Below are positions 9,787 through 20,362 of a stretch of 64,000 nt of DNA, one piece after another (position 1 is the stretch's first letter; every line of letters begins with the position of its first letter). A program made the position numbers and the translations under genes. The stretch comes from Bostrychus sinensis. Taxonomy: Eukaryota; Chordata; Actinopteri; Gobiiformes; Eleotridae. The notes under the pieces are model-generated. The model made no database searches. It saw nothing but the letters and a program-made list of their open reading frames with translations, and was not told the origin of the DNA. The DNA is taken from positions 3,665,546 through 3,729,545 of the forward strand of contig CM036244.1 of assembly GCA_020698575.1 (NCBI GenBank), read 5' to 3'.

Positions 9787-11963
9787 AATATATACAGTCT
9801 GTTAATGGAAGATCAGATTCTGCATTGCCTTTAACTGTCCTGCGATACATGTGGGCCCCAGTCTGCTGACCTAGTTGTGCCTAATAACACATTTAATATT
9901 CATATATAATGACATACAGAATGTGCAAGTACATTTACGCATCCACATTACTTTACTGTTTTACTCTGCCAAATGGCCTTTTCCTTTATTTCTCCCATGT
10001 CGTAATGTTCCCTCCTCAAAAACAGACAACACCTGGAGTCGTGTTAGGCCTCAGAACACTTCCACGAACCTCCTCCTCTCTCACGAAGCCCCGCCCACTC
10101 CAGGAAGCACTGACCAATCAACAACAAGTCCTCTACATCCAGTCGGCTCTCATTCATTTATCCTCACAGACATTTTTACTTTGGGAGGAAAATAGATCAG
10201 ACACAAAGTTTAAGGAAGTGAAGTTCCTTTTATTCTTTAAAATAAGCTCAAAAGACCTCAACACTCTGCCCTCTGCTGGCATCAAATAAGACACCGATTA
10301 TCAAGCTAACCACCCTCCAAAAACCCAAATTATAAAAGGATTCAATGCACCAAACTTTTCTCAATACTCCATTGTTATTCAAATACAGTTCTTATTCACA
10401 GGGGCAGAGCTAGACGTTGAAAGCATCTGGGGCTTAGGCTGAATGATAAAAAAAAAAAAAAATGGAAAAAATAATTGTAAAATAATGATAAATAAATTTT
10501 ATGGCCACTAATGGACAAGCTGAGACTTAGAAAAATAAAAATAAATAACAAACTGAGCTTCAGTGATGTTTGAATAGTCTGTTTCTGTCTCCTGTCTCTG
10601 TGTCCTGCTAATGCTGCTCTCTGCCTCCTTCTCATTTGTTTAACCATTAAAACTAAATTATATAAAGTAAATATTATGGTTGTTTGTCTGAAAACACTGT
10701 GTCCCGCTGACAGAGCCCTAATTATCCAGGTGTATTTTTAATCAGCTCATTAACATCTTTAACAGCTTTAAGACTTCAGCGGTTCATATCTCAGTGATCC
10801 CAGGACATATCCACATGAAACAAAAACTGTCAGAAAGCTCAGGGTCTCCTCTCTTTCGCCCTCTGTGTTCTTTTTCATACATCTTGGTAAAATCTCTGAC
10901 TATTGCCCCCTACAGGTTAGTTAACATGCCCCTTGGTGCAAAAAATCAGTTGAAAGTCTAAATGCTGTGACAGTAACAGTGACAAAGTATAACTGAGCCT
11001 TAAGGCTGTGTGTTAAGGGTTGAGAAACTCAGCATCCTTGTTAAAAGTTAAAATATGTGGATTTTTGCTTCTGGTTTAGGAAATTACAAAGATTTGCAAA
11101 TGCTAAACACAGTTTTCAAGGTGACACCATTTAGAGACAAAATAACTCCTACTTATAACAGTCTGAGTGAACTCCTGCAACTTTTATTTTGTCCAAATAA
11201 GTTTCTCTGCCTCCATTTCTAACGCTTTTATTTCAATTTGTTTTTTTTCCCCCAACAAACACTGCTGAAAACACGTCTCCATGGTTACTGAAAGCCTCTC
11301 CAAATCAGAAGGAAACTGAAAAGCTTTCCATCCAAAAATATTTATAGCCTTTACAAAAAAATTAAAAAGTACGTCTCCAGTTTTCAGACAGATTACGCAC
11401 TCGCTGCTATCTTGTTTACATTGGTTCATGTTAAAGTCACAGTTCACACAGAGGTTTTTAATCGCTCTTAATTGGTTTAGTTTAGAAGTTAGATGTGTTT
11501 GAGATGAACTGTGCCTCGCCTGTCGGAAAAGTCGGACAGTTCACGAGACGAGGACAGCGTGGTCTGGCTCAAATGTCTCCAAAACCAAAGAACAAAAAAC
11601 AAAAAAATAATAAAACAAAATAAGCAGAGCAGCAAAATAAAAGCAGAGGGAGCACCATTCACAGTGAAAAGGTGGAGATTGTTGACTCATATAAACCCTT
11701 CTTGTGTTTGCAAACAGAACGTCTGCGTTCCAAAGACTGGTACCTGAAGTTAGAAATAATACATTTCTAATGGAGAAATTAGCACTAGCCACAAATTATC
11801 GCAAATTAGGAATAATCAAGACAGGTTTGGTAACTGATAACCACTCTGCCACATGCGAGTAACATCAGAGCCTGGTTTAATAACATTAGCGAGTGTGTCA
11901 ACGCTTAGCCGTTTAATGTAAAGTTGCAATTAGCGTCTATAATTATTAATAATAATAATAATT
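9787..11963. other. Mostly unassigned DNA; one copy of a dispersed repeat at 10060-10240
   Basis: The segment 10060-10240 is the inverted counterpart of 55395-55600 and of part of 42560-42700. Shared strings include CACTCCAGGAAGCACTGACC and AGACACAAAGTTTA. The remainder (A-run at 10447-10463, several short AT-rich frames) shows nothing classifiable. Confidence 0.5.
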
Positions 11964-12283
11964 TGGGGCGATGGTGGCGCAGTGGGTTAAGCATTCGCCC
12001 AGCGCATACTGTCGTTGTGTCCCTGGGCAAGACACTTCACCCACCTTGCCTGTGTGAATGTGTTAGTGTGGCTGCGTTTGGTGGTGGTCGGAGGGGCCGT
12101 TGGCGCAGATTGGCAGCCATGCTTCCGTCAGTCTGCCCCAGGGCAGCTGTGGCTACAGAAGTAGCTCACCACCACTGAGTGTGACCGAGGAGTGAATGAA
12201 TAATAGATCAAAAATTGTAAAGCAAATTTGAGTTGTGTGAAAAGCGCTATATAAAACTGATGTATTATTATTATTATTATAAT
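11964..12283 (+). mobile_element. tRNA-derived SINE with (ATT)n tail
   Basis: The head GGCGCAGTGGGTTAAGC resembles a tRNA-type A box. The body TCCCTGGGCAAGACACTTCACC and the tail AAAAGCGCTATATAAAACTG are shared with the copies at 41712-41935 (plus) and 30480-30695 (minus). The tail runs into a TAT/ATT microsatellite. Compared with those copies, the B-box segment is deleted and about 120 bp of GC-rich sequence are added in the middle. The GCGCTATATAAA tail is typical of LINE-mobilised fish SINEs. Confidence 0.8.
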
Positions 12284-13051
12284 TAGCATATGAGCTAAAG
12301 GCTACGTAATTTACATTTCTTAATTTCAATGTTACACAGGACAAATAGTAACAGAAATGTGTCGGACCACAATAGTTTGACATTGTATGCTCAGATTTAA
12401 TTCATCAATCACCACAAATCCTACTTTTATAAGTTCACTTTAGCAAATGGACTCAGATCTGGATTATATTGATTCAGAGTCATTTTTAATAAATACATAA
12501 ACAACAACCATTCGTTCCTTCAGTCCAGAAACGTCTAAATTATTAATTTAATTTTGTTCACTCGTAGAAATGAATGGGATAGAATGTTAATATCAACTTT
12601 TTTAAGCACGTCATTCCTGGAAGGATCTATAAATATCTGGGCACCACATTTGACTCCCAGCTGAAGTTTGAGGTAAACACAAAACGCAGATCTAATCATC
12701 AAAATGGGACAACAAAAAATTCACTTGATGCAAAAACTCAGTGCTTTTAATGTCTTTGATGTTATTTTATGTAACTTTTATCATTCCTTTATTGAAAGCC
12801 TTTTAACTTTTTTTTTTTCTATCTGCTGGTTCAATGAGTTGTCTGTGAAAAACAAGAGTGCTCTCCACAATATTGTCAAAGTCTGCTCTAAGATCACTGT
12901 GGTCCAGCAGCAGGACCTGAGCACAGCAAGTGACAGAAAAGGCAAAAAGAATCATGAGCCAACCTGAGCACATTCTGTCCACGGAGTTCTCTCTGATGCC
13001 CTCAGGGAGGCGCTATAACCTGCCTCGAACCAAAACAAACCGCTACACAAA

Positions 13052-13730
13052 GGCGGTGTCTGAACGTCCTCCCTAATCCCTCTGCAGTGCACTACAGTGG
13101 TCACGCCATTTTGTAGCGGTGTCCGAATGTCTAATGGATAAAAAAATAGTGCACTCAAAATTTCCCATAATGCATTTTGAAAAGTACTGGACAGTGACGT
13201 CACTAGAGGTCAGTATAGACCAGAATGCTTTGCGAGTTTGGGACCGCGACAGGTCTTTAAACTGTACACAACACGTCTGAATGAAACCAGTTAGAAATAC
13301 AGTTTTTACTTCTGTCACTTTGTAATCTGAAATAAAAAGCTCTTAAATAAACCGTTGCAGTGTAAAATTGCTAACGTTAGCTTAGCCATTAGCATTCAGC
13401 CTCCCCACGTAAGGCACAGAGCTGCAATAATCCACTCTGTTTTATTCATTATAGCAATAATTCATGTTAAATATCACACACATGATTAATATTTATCTAT
13501 AAATACTAAAACATCTGAGTGTGGTCAGGTTTTGCCACAGAAGAACATTATTAGCGGAGTTTTGACGCACTTTTTTACACAGACGTCAGAGTCACATGAT
13601 CACCAGTGAGAGAAAAATAGTGTGTGAGTCCGAATCATTCACAAAATGAGTGCACTACAGTCCGCTGTATACTGCTGGACTGTGTAGGGATTGAGGGGTT
13701 AGGGGCTAGGGAGGACGTTTGGACACAGCC
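13052..13730 (-). mobile_element. Family-A MITE, copy 2 (inverted)
   Basis: This is a near full-length copy of the element at 7710-8364 in reverse orientation, 679 bp, with ends GGCGGTGTCTGAACGTCCTC and GAGGACGTTTGGACACAGCC. It interrupts the LINE frame between NRYTK and the following serine-rich tail. The flanks are AAA on the left and TTT on the right, so no target duplication is evident. Confidence 0.9.
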
Positions 13731-13958
13731 TTTGTTTTTTATTCCTTCTGCTATTAAGCTGCTAAACACAGACCTGACCCATTTTAAACAATAATATAAT
13801 TTTTATCTATATTTCAATTTTTTTTATTGTTGGAATCTGTATTTTTATGGTACATTTTATATAGTTTTTTATCTCAGTGTACATCCAGAGCTTTTTATCT
13901 TTGGCAAATTTATTTATTGATTTATTTAATGTTTGTCATTTTTGACTGGATGAATATA

Positions 13959-14497
13959 CACTGTAAAAAAAAATCTGTAAATTTTACAGTAAAAAATTGT
14001 CAGCTGTCGTTGCCAGAATTCCACCGTAAAAACTACAAGAGGCCTGTATTTCATTTTACAGTATAATTTTATCACAAATGTTGTTTTTACAGTTTTTGAC
14101 TTGAGTTTTTATTATTTACTGCAAATTAAAGTTATCTTTCAAAAAAATAGGTTAATGTATATTTTAGTTTGTTACTTAACTTTTAATCAACATTTACTGT
14201 AAAATTTAATTTTATAATTATAATAATTATATTATAATTTTATAATTTAATTAATTTAAAGTTATTATCTTTTCAAAATGTGTTAAGCTGTAATAAACAC
14301 AGGACTACATTTTTTTTAACAGTGCTATACTGTATACATTACAAAAAATAAAACTAAAAAATACAATTTTGCCTTATTTTTAATATTAGTTAAGTGAGTT
14401 AATTACCGTAACCAAAACAGTATTTTACCAATATATCAATTACGGTCTTTTACTGTTGAGATTTTTACCATGAAATCTACAGATATTTTTTACAGTG
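13959..14497 (-). mobile_element. TA-flanked MITE, CACTGTAAAAAA ends (copy 2)
   Basis: This is the reverse-orientation relative of 826-1386. It starts CACTGTAAAAAAAAATCTG, ends TATTTTTTACAGTG, and is flanked by TA at 13957-13958 and 14498-14499. It sits inside the 3' UTR of the LINE at 12590-14567, so it is younger than that LINE. It lacks the 83-bp tandem duplication of copy 1. Confidence 0.85.
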
Positions 14498-14870
14498 TAC
14501 GACTGGGAAGCTACAAATAAATTGCCCCTTGGTGAATAAATAAAGTTTTACTGATTCTGATTCTGAACATGCAGCGTCTCTTGTTGGAAGTAGATGATTT
14601 GTGTGTATTTGGAGAATTTTCTTAAAGGTCCAACTTTATGCTTTTTTCAGGCTTTTTAAAAGAACCTTTGTATTAGTATTTCACATTTTGTAACTTAAAA
14701 TAATGTATATGCATGGAAAATGTCTTCTTTTAGGAAGATGTTACCTTGACTTTACTGAGAAGGCTTGAACCCAAGTCTAAGCCTCGACTAAACCAGAAAA
14801 TCTTTCTCCTTATTATTTTCATTTAACACTTTTTTTCAGTAAGTTACATTTTGAGAAACCTTTAAATGTG

Positions 14871-15026
14871 CAGAGGTGGGTAGAGGAGCCAAGAACTGTA
14901 CTCATGTAAGATTATTGTTTGTTCAAAATAAAATTACTCAAGAAGAAGTAAAAAGTATGTTGTGATAAAACTCTTACAACTACAGTTTATTTAAAAAGTA
15001 AATGTAACTCATACTACGCACCTCTG
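14871..15026. mobile_element. hAT-type MITE, 156 bp
   Basis: The ends CAGAGGTGGGTAG and TACGCACCTCTG are inverted. The flanks TAAATGTG (14863-14870) and TAAATGGG (15027-15034) form an 8-bp target duplication with one mismatch. Internal TACTCA/AAGTAAAAAGTA strings resemble the dispersed repeats near 43580 and 49590-49960. Confidence 0.8.
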
Positions 15027-15439
15027 TAAATGGGAATGTGTTGTGTTGTCCCTAGAAGCCATTGTTAAATTTAAATGACTTTTCATTGTAGAAGCCTGGT
15101 GGGAGAGATAACATTCATTTCCTATTCTTCTATATTTTGTAACATTAAAAGCTCGGAGGATAATAATGACTTGTAAGTAACAGATATGTAGGAACGGGAA
15201 CAATAGGGCTAATTAAAAATGCACATGACTTAATCTCACTCAACCAGACCGGCTTTTAAAGGTTGAAAAATGTTTCTTCTATAATCAGAGGTGGAGGTAC
15301 TTCAAATTTCTGCTCAAACAAAAAATATTGTTACTGTAAAATAATATTTCTCAAGGACAATTTAAATTAAATCCTGACTTGAGTCGAAGTGAAAAAAGCT
15401 GCCTTTTGGCTTTTTGTCCTTTTTATTTGCATTGATAAT

Positions 15440-15510
15440 TTGGCAGATTTTTACACTGGATGCCTTTCCTGACAAAAGCAGCCACATACCACAGAATTCA
15501 GCGTCTTGTG
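15440..15510 (-). repeat. SINE/LINE tail fragment
   Basis: The string TTTTTACACTGGATGCCTTTCC is shared with 17805-17830 and, in inverse form, with the tails near 19896 and 29380. It is the typical 3' tail of fish tRNA-SINEs and their partner LINE (inverse: GGAAGGGCATCCAGTGTAAAA). Confidence 0.5.
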
Positions 15511-15511
15511 C

Positions 15512-16115
15512 AATTTATTTGATTAATTTATTGGTTTATTTTACAGGAACAATGTGCATTCATTAACATTTCTGTGAATGCACCGGAGTTAGCCAAACGC
15601 CTATTTTTCATCTGCAATCCCTAGACAGATGTTAAAAAGTCACCCTAAAACAAATACATCACATTAGAATAAATAAGTCATAAAACTGTACAGGCTATGT
15701 ACGTACTGTATAAAATACACTGAAAGGACATAAACAAGATGGCTTTGCAGAGTCATGAGGAAGGTGCCGTCCAGACAGAGGAGATTAGAGTTGGCAGGTC
15801 TGATCGTCTGTGAACCAGTTTCTTAGATTAATGTTGAACATGTGATGTGTGGCCATTTCCCTAAAGCTCACAGGACACAGTTCACTCAGGAGCAGCTCTG
15901 ACTGAAAGTGACAGCGGACCAAATGCACTTCTCCTGAGTGGAACAATGCAGTCACCTCTTGCCGATATGAAGCTGTTTTTCTGATTACAAACTGTCCAAG
16001 TGGAGGAGAAGACAGTCCATGAGTAATTTTGCACATTAAACACAAATTGGCAAATTTAGCCATGTTTAAAATTGTACAATGATGGTAACGCAGTGGTTTT
16101 CTGTCCACTGTCTTT
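15512..16115 (-). mobile_element. LINE 3' end, minus strand
   Basis: A minus-strand frame (15785-16108) reads as the tail of a LINE reverse transcriptase: DRKPLRYHHCTILNM, then LCLMCKITHGLSSPPL, then MATHHMFNINLRNWFTDDQT. This is the region after the polymerase core that fish L2/CR1-like elements keep. It is followed by an AT-rich 3' UTR (15512-15780) resembling the stretches near 1560 and 61070. The rest is truncated at the 5' side, at about 16115. Confidence 0.65.
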
Positions 16116-17061
16116 ATGTTTCACTTATACAGAGACTCTGTTGGTTTTAAAGAACACTCCATTGCTCATCGAGCTGCTGCTCCACCAACACCTGCCGCCG
16201 AGAGGACACCTCACCTTCTGCACGCCACGCCTCCTCTGCTCCCACTCAGCCTATCATCACTCAGCCAGCATTTGAGCAGGCCCCATGGCCTCAGCAGTCA
16301 GCGGTTCAGCTCGTGTAGCCCTCCTCCTCAGCTTCATGCTGCAGAGAATTGAACTTGCTCTGCAGCTTCAATGCATCGTGCAGCATCTTTCCTGCCGGGG
16401 TCTAAGCGCCAAAGCTATTTAATAATTGTTTTCATCAAATCTTTTCTAATGCATACATTCGTCTCTGCTCGAGTCTGTCCAGGTTTAATTTAATGTGTGA
16501 CAATATCATAGCATTTTTGGTTAAATTATCTTTTATAGTTTTTCCCTAAAACTTGATTTAAACTTTCTGAGCGCTATAGCTTTTCCCTAAGCACTAAGCT
16601 GTGTTATTGTGGCTGAGTTTACTATGATATGTCATATCAGAGGGCTGGAGAACAGTTCAGGCATGTTTAATACATTGCCAATGAAGAAAGCAACAACTGC
16701 ACTATCATTGCCTGAAAAGCTCATTGCCGCAATAAAAGCATGTTTAGCCATTTTCTCAAGCATGGAACATGATAGATCCATAATTCCAATTTCATTTTGT
16801 AGCACGTTGGAAAGTGTACTTGCACAGCAAGTTTGGCTAAGTTACCTTTTCTAGTTTTTCCACAAAACTTGATTGAAGAAAACTTTTGCTGCCTGTACCA
16901 ATAATTGCTGCTTTAGAAAGTGAAAATTTGAAAGGCTCTTTAGCTATGTTTTGAATGTTTGTTGTCAAGCTAAACACCAAGACATTTAGACACCAGTACA
17001 AACAGGTCTAATCCAGAACTGAACCAGGACAGAAAGTAAGCAACAAAATCTTTACATGAGT
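16116..17061. other. Unassigned DNA
   Basis: A GC-rich patch (16160-16400) is followed by AT-rich sequence. Short frames have no recognisable domain. Two similar strings, TTAGCCATTTTCTCAAGCAT near 16745 and TCATAGCATTTTTGGTTAAA near 16508, hint at an old repeat only. Confidence 0.3.
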
Positions 17062-17768
17062 AAAGGGGGTATACACCAAGGCGACGATCGCCCGTCTGAA
17101 GCCGTCTTTACGATTCTTCCACGTCGCTCATTTCCGTCCTTTTGATCTGTCAGCGCCATCAGCCCCCATCACTCCAGGACGGAGGCCGTCTGACCAGTTT
17201 CCTGACGATTGGCCTTGTTGTTGTTGAATCGGCGTCTTTGGTCTTTGGCACGAAGCGCTCTGATAGGCCTAGCACTACAGCTGCCGCGCCAATCAGCTCA
17301 CGGGAATTTTAGCGGAAGTGGCAGAAGTGACGAGAGGCGACAAACGCTGTGGCAGCGTACTGTCACCATTTTTGCATTCTTCGCAATTCCGTGTGGAAAG
17401 TTATCTTCTTCAAGTAACAGAGCAGTGGCACCTAATCCACACAAAACAATGTCCAAACCGGCCATGATCACGCTTCTGTAATGTTCAAACAAACTGAGAA
17501 CAGTGCAGACCAAGGCGCTACATACAGATGTACTCCGCAAACATTGTGTCACTTCCGTTTATCTTTGTTCACTGGCTAGCGCCATCTGCCACTTTGGGGG
17601 AGGTAATTACACGGTCTTTAGGTCGGTTGTCGCTTCGGTGAATGAAGAGGGAAAAAGGTCATGCGACGTGAGGAAACGGGAGGGAACGAGAGGAGACGAG
17701 ACGAGACGAACTGTCGCTCCGTCTTATCAGTGGCAGTCTGGGAGTCGCCTTGGTGTATCTAGGCCTTT
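17062..17768. mobile_element. MITE with CACCAAGGCGAC ends
   Basis: The left end AAAGGGGGTATACACCAAGG (continuing CGAC) and the right end GTCGCCTTGGTGTATCTAGG (continuing CCTTT) are inverted repeats of about 24 bp around a GC-richer 0.7-kb core. Two overlapping ~85-codon frames lie inside (17209-17481 plus, 17298-17552 minus). The minus one contains MAGLDIVLCGLGATALLLEED, vaguely like the first exon of a Harbinger-type gene, but there is no catalytic motif. Target duplication is unresolved. Confidence 0.75.
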
Positions 17769-17799
17769 AAAGTGAAAAAAAAATGCATAGGTAATGTGG

Positions 17800-17910
17800 T
17801 AGATTTTTACACTGGATGCCCTTCCTGATGCAACCAGCCTCATACTGTGACTGAAGATTTTGGCAGCCCATGGTAGAATTGAACCCATGACTACTAAACT
17901 AAACTACTAC
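17800..17910 (-). mobile_element. SINE fragment, minus strand
   Basis: The reverse complement reads a B-box-like GGGTTCAATTCTACC followed by a GGAAGGGCATCCAGTGTAAAA tail. This fits a tRNA-derived SINE with a LINE-type tail. The head lies in the adjoining CTACTAAACTA-rich DNA and is not preserved. Confidence 0.5.
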
Positions 17911-19574
17911 ACTACTACAGAGAGGGTGACTCAGTCAACCTCCTCGTCCCTAAAAGTTAAAATAAAGTATTCAGTGTAAAGTTTACTACTACTAAGTAGA
18001 AAGTGCTTAGTGTTAATGCCACTACTACTACTACTATTACTACTAATATCATCATTATTTCTGATACTACAGTCCTATATTGACGATTATTACTACTACC
18101 ATTACTACTCTAGGGTAAAAGATGTGTAGAAATATGTTTTTGAAAATGTGCTGAGAAAGCAGAATGTGTACCATCCTATCTCCTCTCTGTGTTAAAGACT
18201 TTTATATATTTTGGGAAAAGCGTAGTTCAAATCTTTAGGCCTTAAGGGAAAACTGTTTCTGAGCCATTACAACAGTGAAGGGATGACCTCTACGGGGCGT
18301 TCGCTGTGATTTATGGCCTCAGCATCGCCGCACACTGCTTTAGAGAAATAAAAGATGTTTTGATCGGAGCACACGGACCGCCTCGAGCAAAGACAAAACA
18401 GCGGAGAAACGGCAAAACAAGAGCCACTTTAGTACAACAGTGGAGAGAGAGCTCGGGATGCTTTCTGTCAAAACAAATGGGAGCAGTTATTTTTCCCATT
18501 CAGAGAAATATCATGTTGTGACTGTGATGATGACGGAGCAAATCTCAGCTTCGAACACAAAAACTCGACATTATTAATCTCCAGTTTTCATTTGAGCACT
18601 TTTTTTTACTATGTAGAAGTTCAGCTGTTACCAGTTCACTCACTTCTACCATTGTTCCTTGTGTCATACAAAAAAATATATAATTGTATACCAAAAAAGT
18701 GAAAGATATTAAACGGAAATCAGACATAGTGTAGGTTAAAAAGATGTCCAATCTGCCCATAGCCTGGCCAGCCAGACACACTCTTTTCCTATTCTATATA
18801 AAGAAGTTAGTCTGGTATCACTTTGTGTAAGTTTTGTTTCTATGGACAGAACAATCACAGGTGGAGTAACAAATCAGAAAAACGAAGTGCGGGACGTAAG
18901 CAGTGCACCGCTGATGTCAGGTTCACTCCGAGTGCGTGGCGTGTGCAGCGCGTCTCCGACCAGAGCTGGGAGACCACGAGTTCACGGGAAAGGAGCGAGT
19001 TTATGCTGGAAGTTATGAGTTCACGCGATAATAAGCATGTACACAGAGAACTGCAGGTAAAAAGTATGGTAAAAAGCCACGTTTGCCTCTGACCACGATC
19101 TCTTGTTCAGATTATTTGGCGATTTAACCACGATTGAAGCTCAAAAGTCACAGAAATATTACTTCAACCCTGAGTAAGGACGCTATATAAATACTTTCAT
19201 TTTACTCAGGTTTAATGCTGTCTGATGTCGTCTGTGACCTGTGTCCTCAGTTAAGACGAAATGTTTACAGCGATGTAAGCGAGAGGCTGCACAAGCGTTT
19301 TTATTTTGAAATCTACCAGATCCTCTTCACTGGACCCGGGTCTGACTTCCTGTCTGGCTCCATCTGCTTTGTTTAATTCCAGCATCTGGCAAAAATAGAC
19401 TCGATATGTATTTCTGTCTGAGCGCCGGACACAGAGACGTACTGCAACTCAGCCGGTGTGAACTCACATTGGGTCTATTTCTTGCGGGAGTCATACGGGA
19501 CACGTAACGGATTCAGTGTGAATTGGGCTTGACCTGTAACCCAAACAAACGTGATTGATTCTTGCCGGTTTTGC
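17911..19574. other. Unassigned DNA
   Basis: It contains (TAC)n-rich sequence at 18015-18110. A GC-richer block at 18880-19530 finishes with GTGTGAATTGGGCTTGACC, as many fish MITEs do, but I could not find its partner end. Short frames lack known motifs. Confidence 0.35.
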
Positions 19575-19800
19575 CATAAAACACCAGAATACTGTATACT
19601 AGGTCTGTACTCGTTTGTGAACAGGGACAATGTTGGTTTGTTTGAATGTTGACGTCAATGGGACTTTACTGTTGTTAAAATGGAAACAGGAGGACTGAAC
19701 AACAACGAGGACAACAGAACAAACAGGTGACGAAGGAAAACACAAAACGCTGTTAATCAGCTCAGAGAAGTTATTAAATCCACTCTGATTTTGTATTTGT
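19575..19800 (+). repeat. Dispersed repeat shared with 60110-60330 (inverted)
   Basis: Strings ATAAAACACCAGAATACTGT, GTTTGTGAACAGGGACA, GGTTTGTTTGAATGT, ACTTTACTGTTGTTAAAA and ACGCTGTTAATCAG occur in order here and, reverse-complemented, at 60110-60330. Parts also occur near 45345 and 50935-50970. No termini or coding sequence are recognised, so the class is unknown. Confidence 0.65.
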
Positions 19801-19889
19801 AAGACGCGCTGCAGATAAATGGCTGTAATAGGCTAAGTTCCAAATCGATGCTTCACTGCGAGTGAGAAACCGCTTTGGAAAAGAAAGTA

Positions 19890-19940
19890 GAAGAGAAGGA
19901 GGGCATCTGGCATAAAACCTGCCAAAACTACCTCCATCTA
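19890..19940 (+). repeat. LINE/SINE 3' tail scrap
   Basis: GGAGGGCATCTGGCATAAAACCTGCC matches the typical tail of fish RTE-like LINEs and tRNA-SINEs. It lies just upstream of the RTE-like fragment at 20125. Confidence 0.45.
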
Positions 19941-20354
19941 TCCATCATTTACTATTTATCTAGAGCCAGGTTCCAAGGCATTCCCAGGCCATGCAGAGAC
20001 ATAGCTTCAGCTTCAGCCTTCAGCTTGTCTTAGGTCTGGGACATGAGAATGATTTGCTGAAAGGAACTTAAATGAATGACAGTGTATTCTTTTAAAGAGT
20101 AATCTGGAAGCTTGTTATTTGCACAAGAGAATGAAAGGAAAGGTGTACAAGGCAGTGAGGAGGAGTCCAGAGCAGAGCTGAAGATGTTGAGGTTCTCTTT
20201 GTTTATGATGAGGATGGATAGGATTAAGAATGAGTTCATCGGTGGGACAGCTCATGTGAGATATTTTGTCAGAGAGGACAGAATAAGATGGTTTGGACAT
20301 GTACAGAGGATGGACAGTGAATATGCATATGGGTGGAAGGATGCTGAGGTTAGA

Positions 20355-20362
20355 GCCTAGAG
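20355..20362 (+). repeat. Left 8-bp target duplication of the hAT element
   Basis: GCCTAGAG is repeated exactly at 22731-22738. An 8-bp duplication is the hAT hallmark. Confidence 0.95.

Larger units (their letters stand above)
12590..14567 (+). mobile_element. LINE 3' half, interrupted by two MITEs
   Basis: The C-terminal region of a non-LTR retrotransposon is spread over frames: YKYLGTTFDSQLKFEVNTK near 12630, then ESLLTFFFSICWFNELSVK with a conserved VKVCSK (12704-12967), then LSTEFSLMPSGRRYNLPRTK before 13051. It resumes after family-A MITE copy 2 (13052-13730), is interrupted again by a TA-flanked MITE (13959-14497), and ends with ACTGGGAAGCTACAAATAAA and a CTGATTCTGATTCTGA tail. Frameshifts and the insertions make it dead. 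The clade (CR1/Jockey/Rex-like) is not certain. Confidence 0.75.

Noticed and set aside
10396..10647. 83-codon minus-strand frame with a Ser/Leu/Phe-rich segment resembling a membrane protein
   Set aside because: Its composition comes from A-rich plus-strand DNA (AAAAAA and AATAAA runs). There is no start context, family or conservation evidence.
13049..13733. 3-bp target duplication for family-A MITE copy 2
   Set aside because: The flanks are AAA and TTT, which are complementary and not direct repeats; no duplication is supported.
1840..19092. Dozens of 60-125-codon open frames throughout the unassigned DNA
   Set aside because: They are of chance length, overlap on both strands, and have no domains, no splice context and biased composition from simple repeats. 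None has homology I can recognise.
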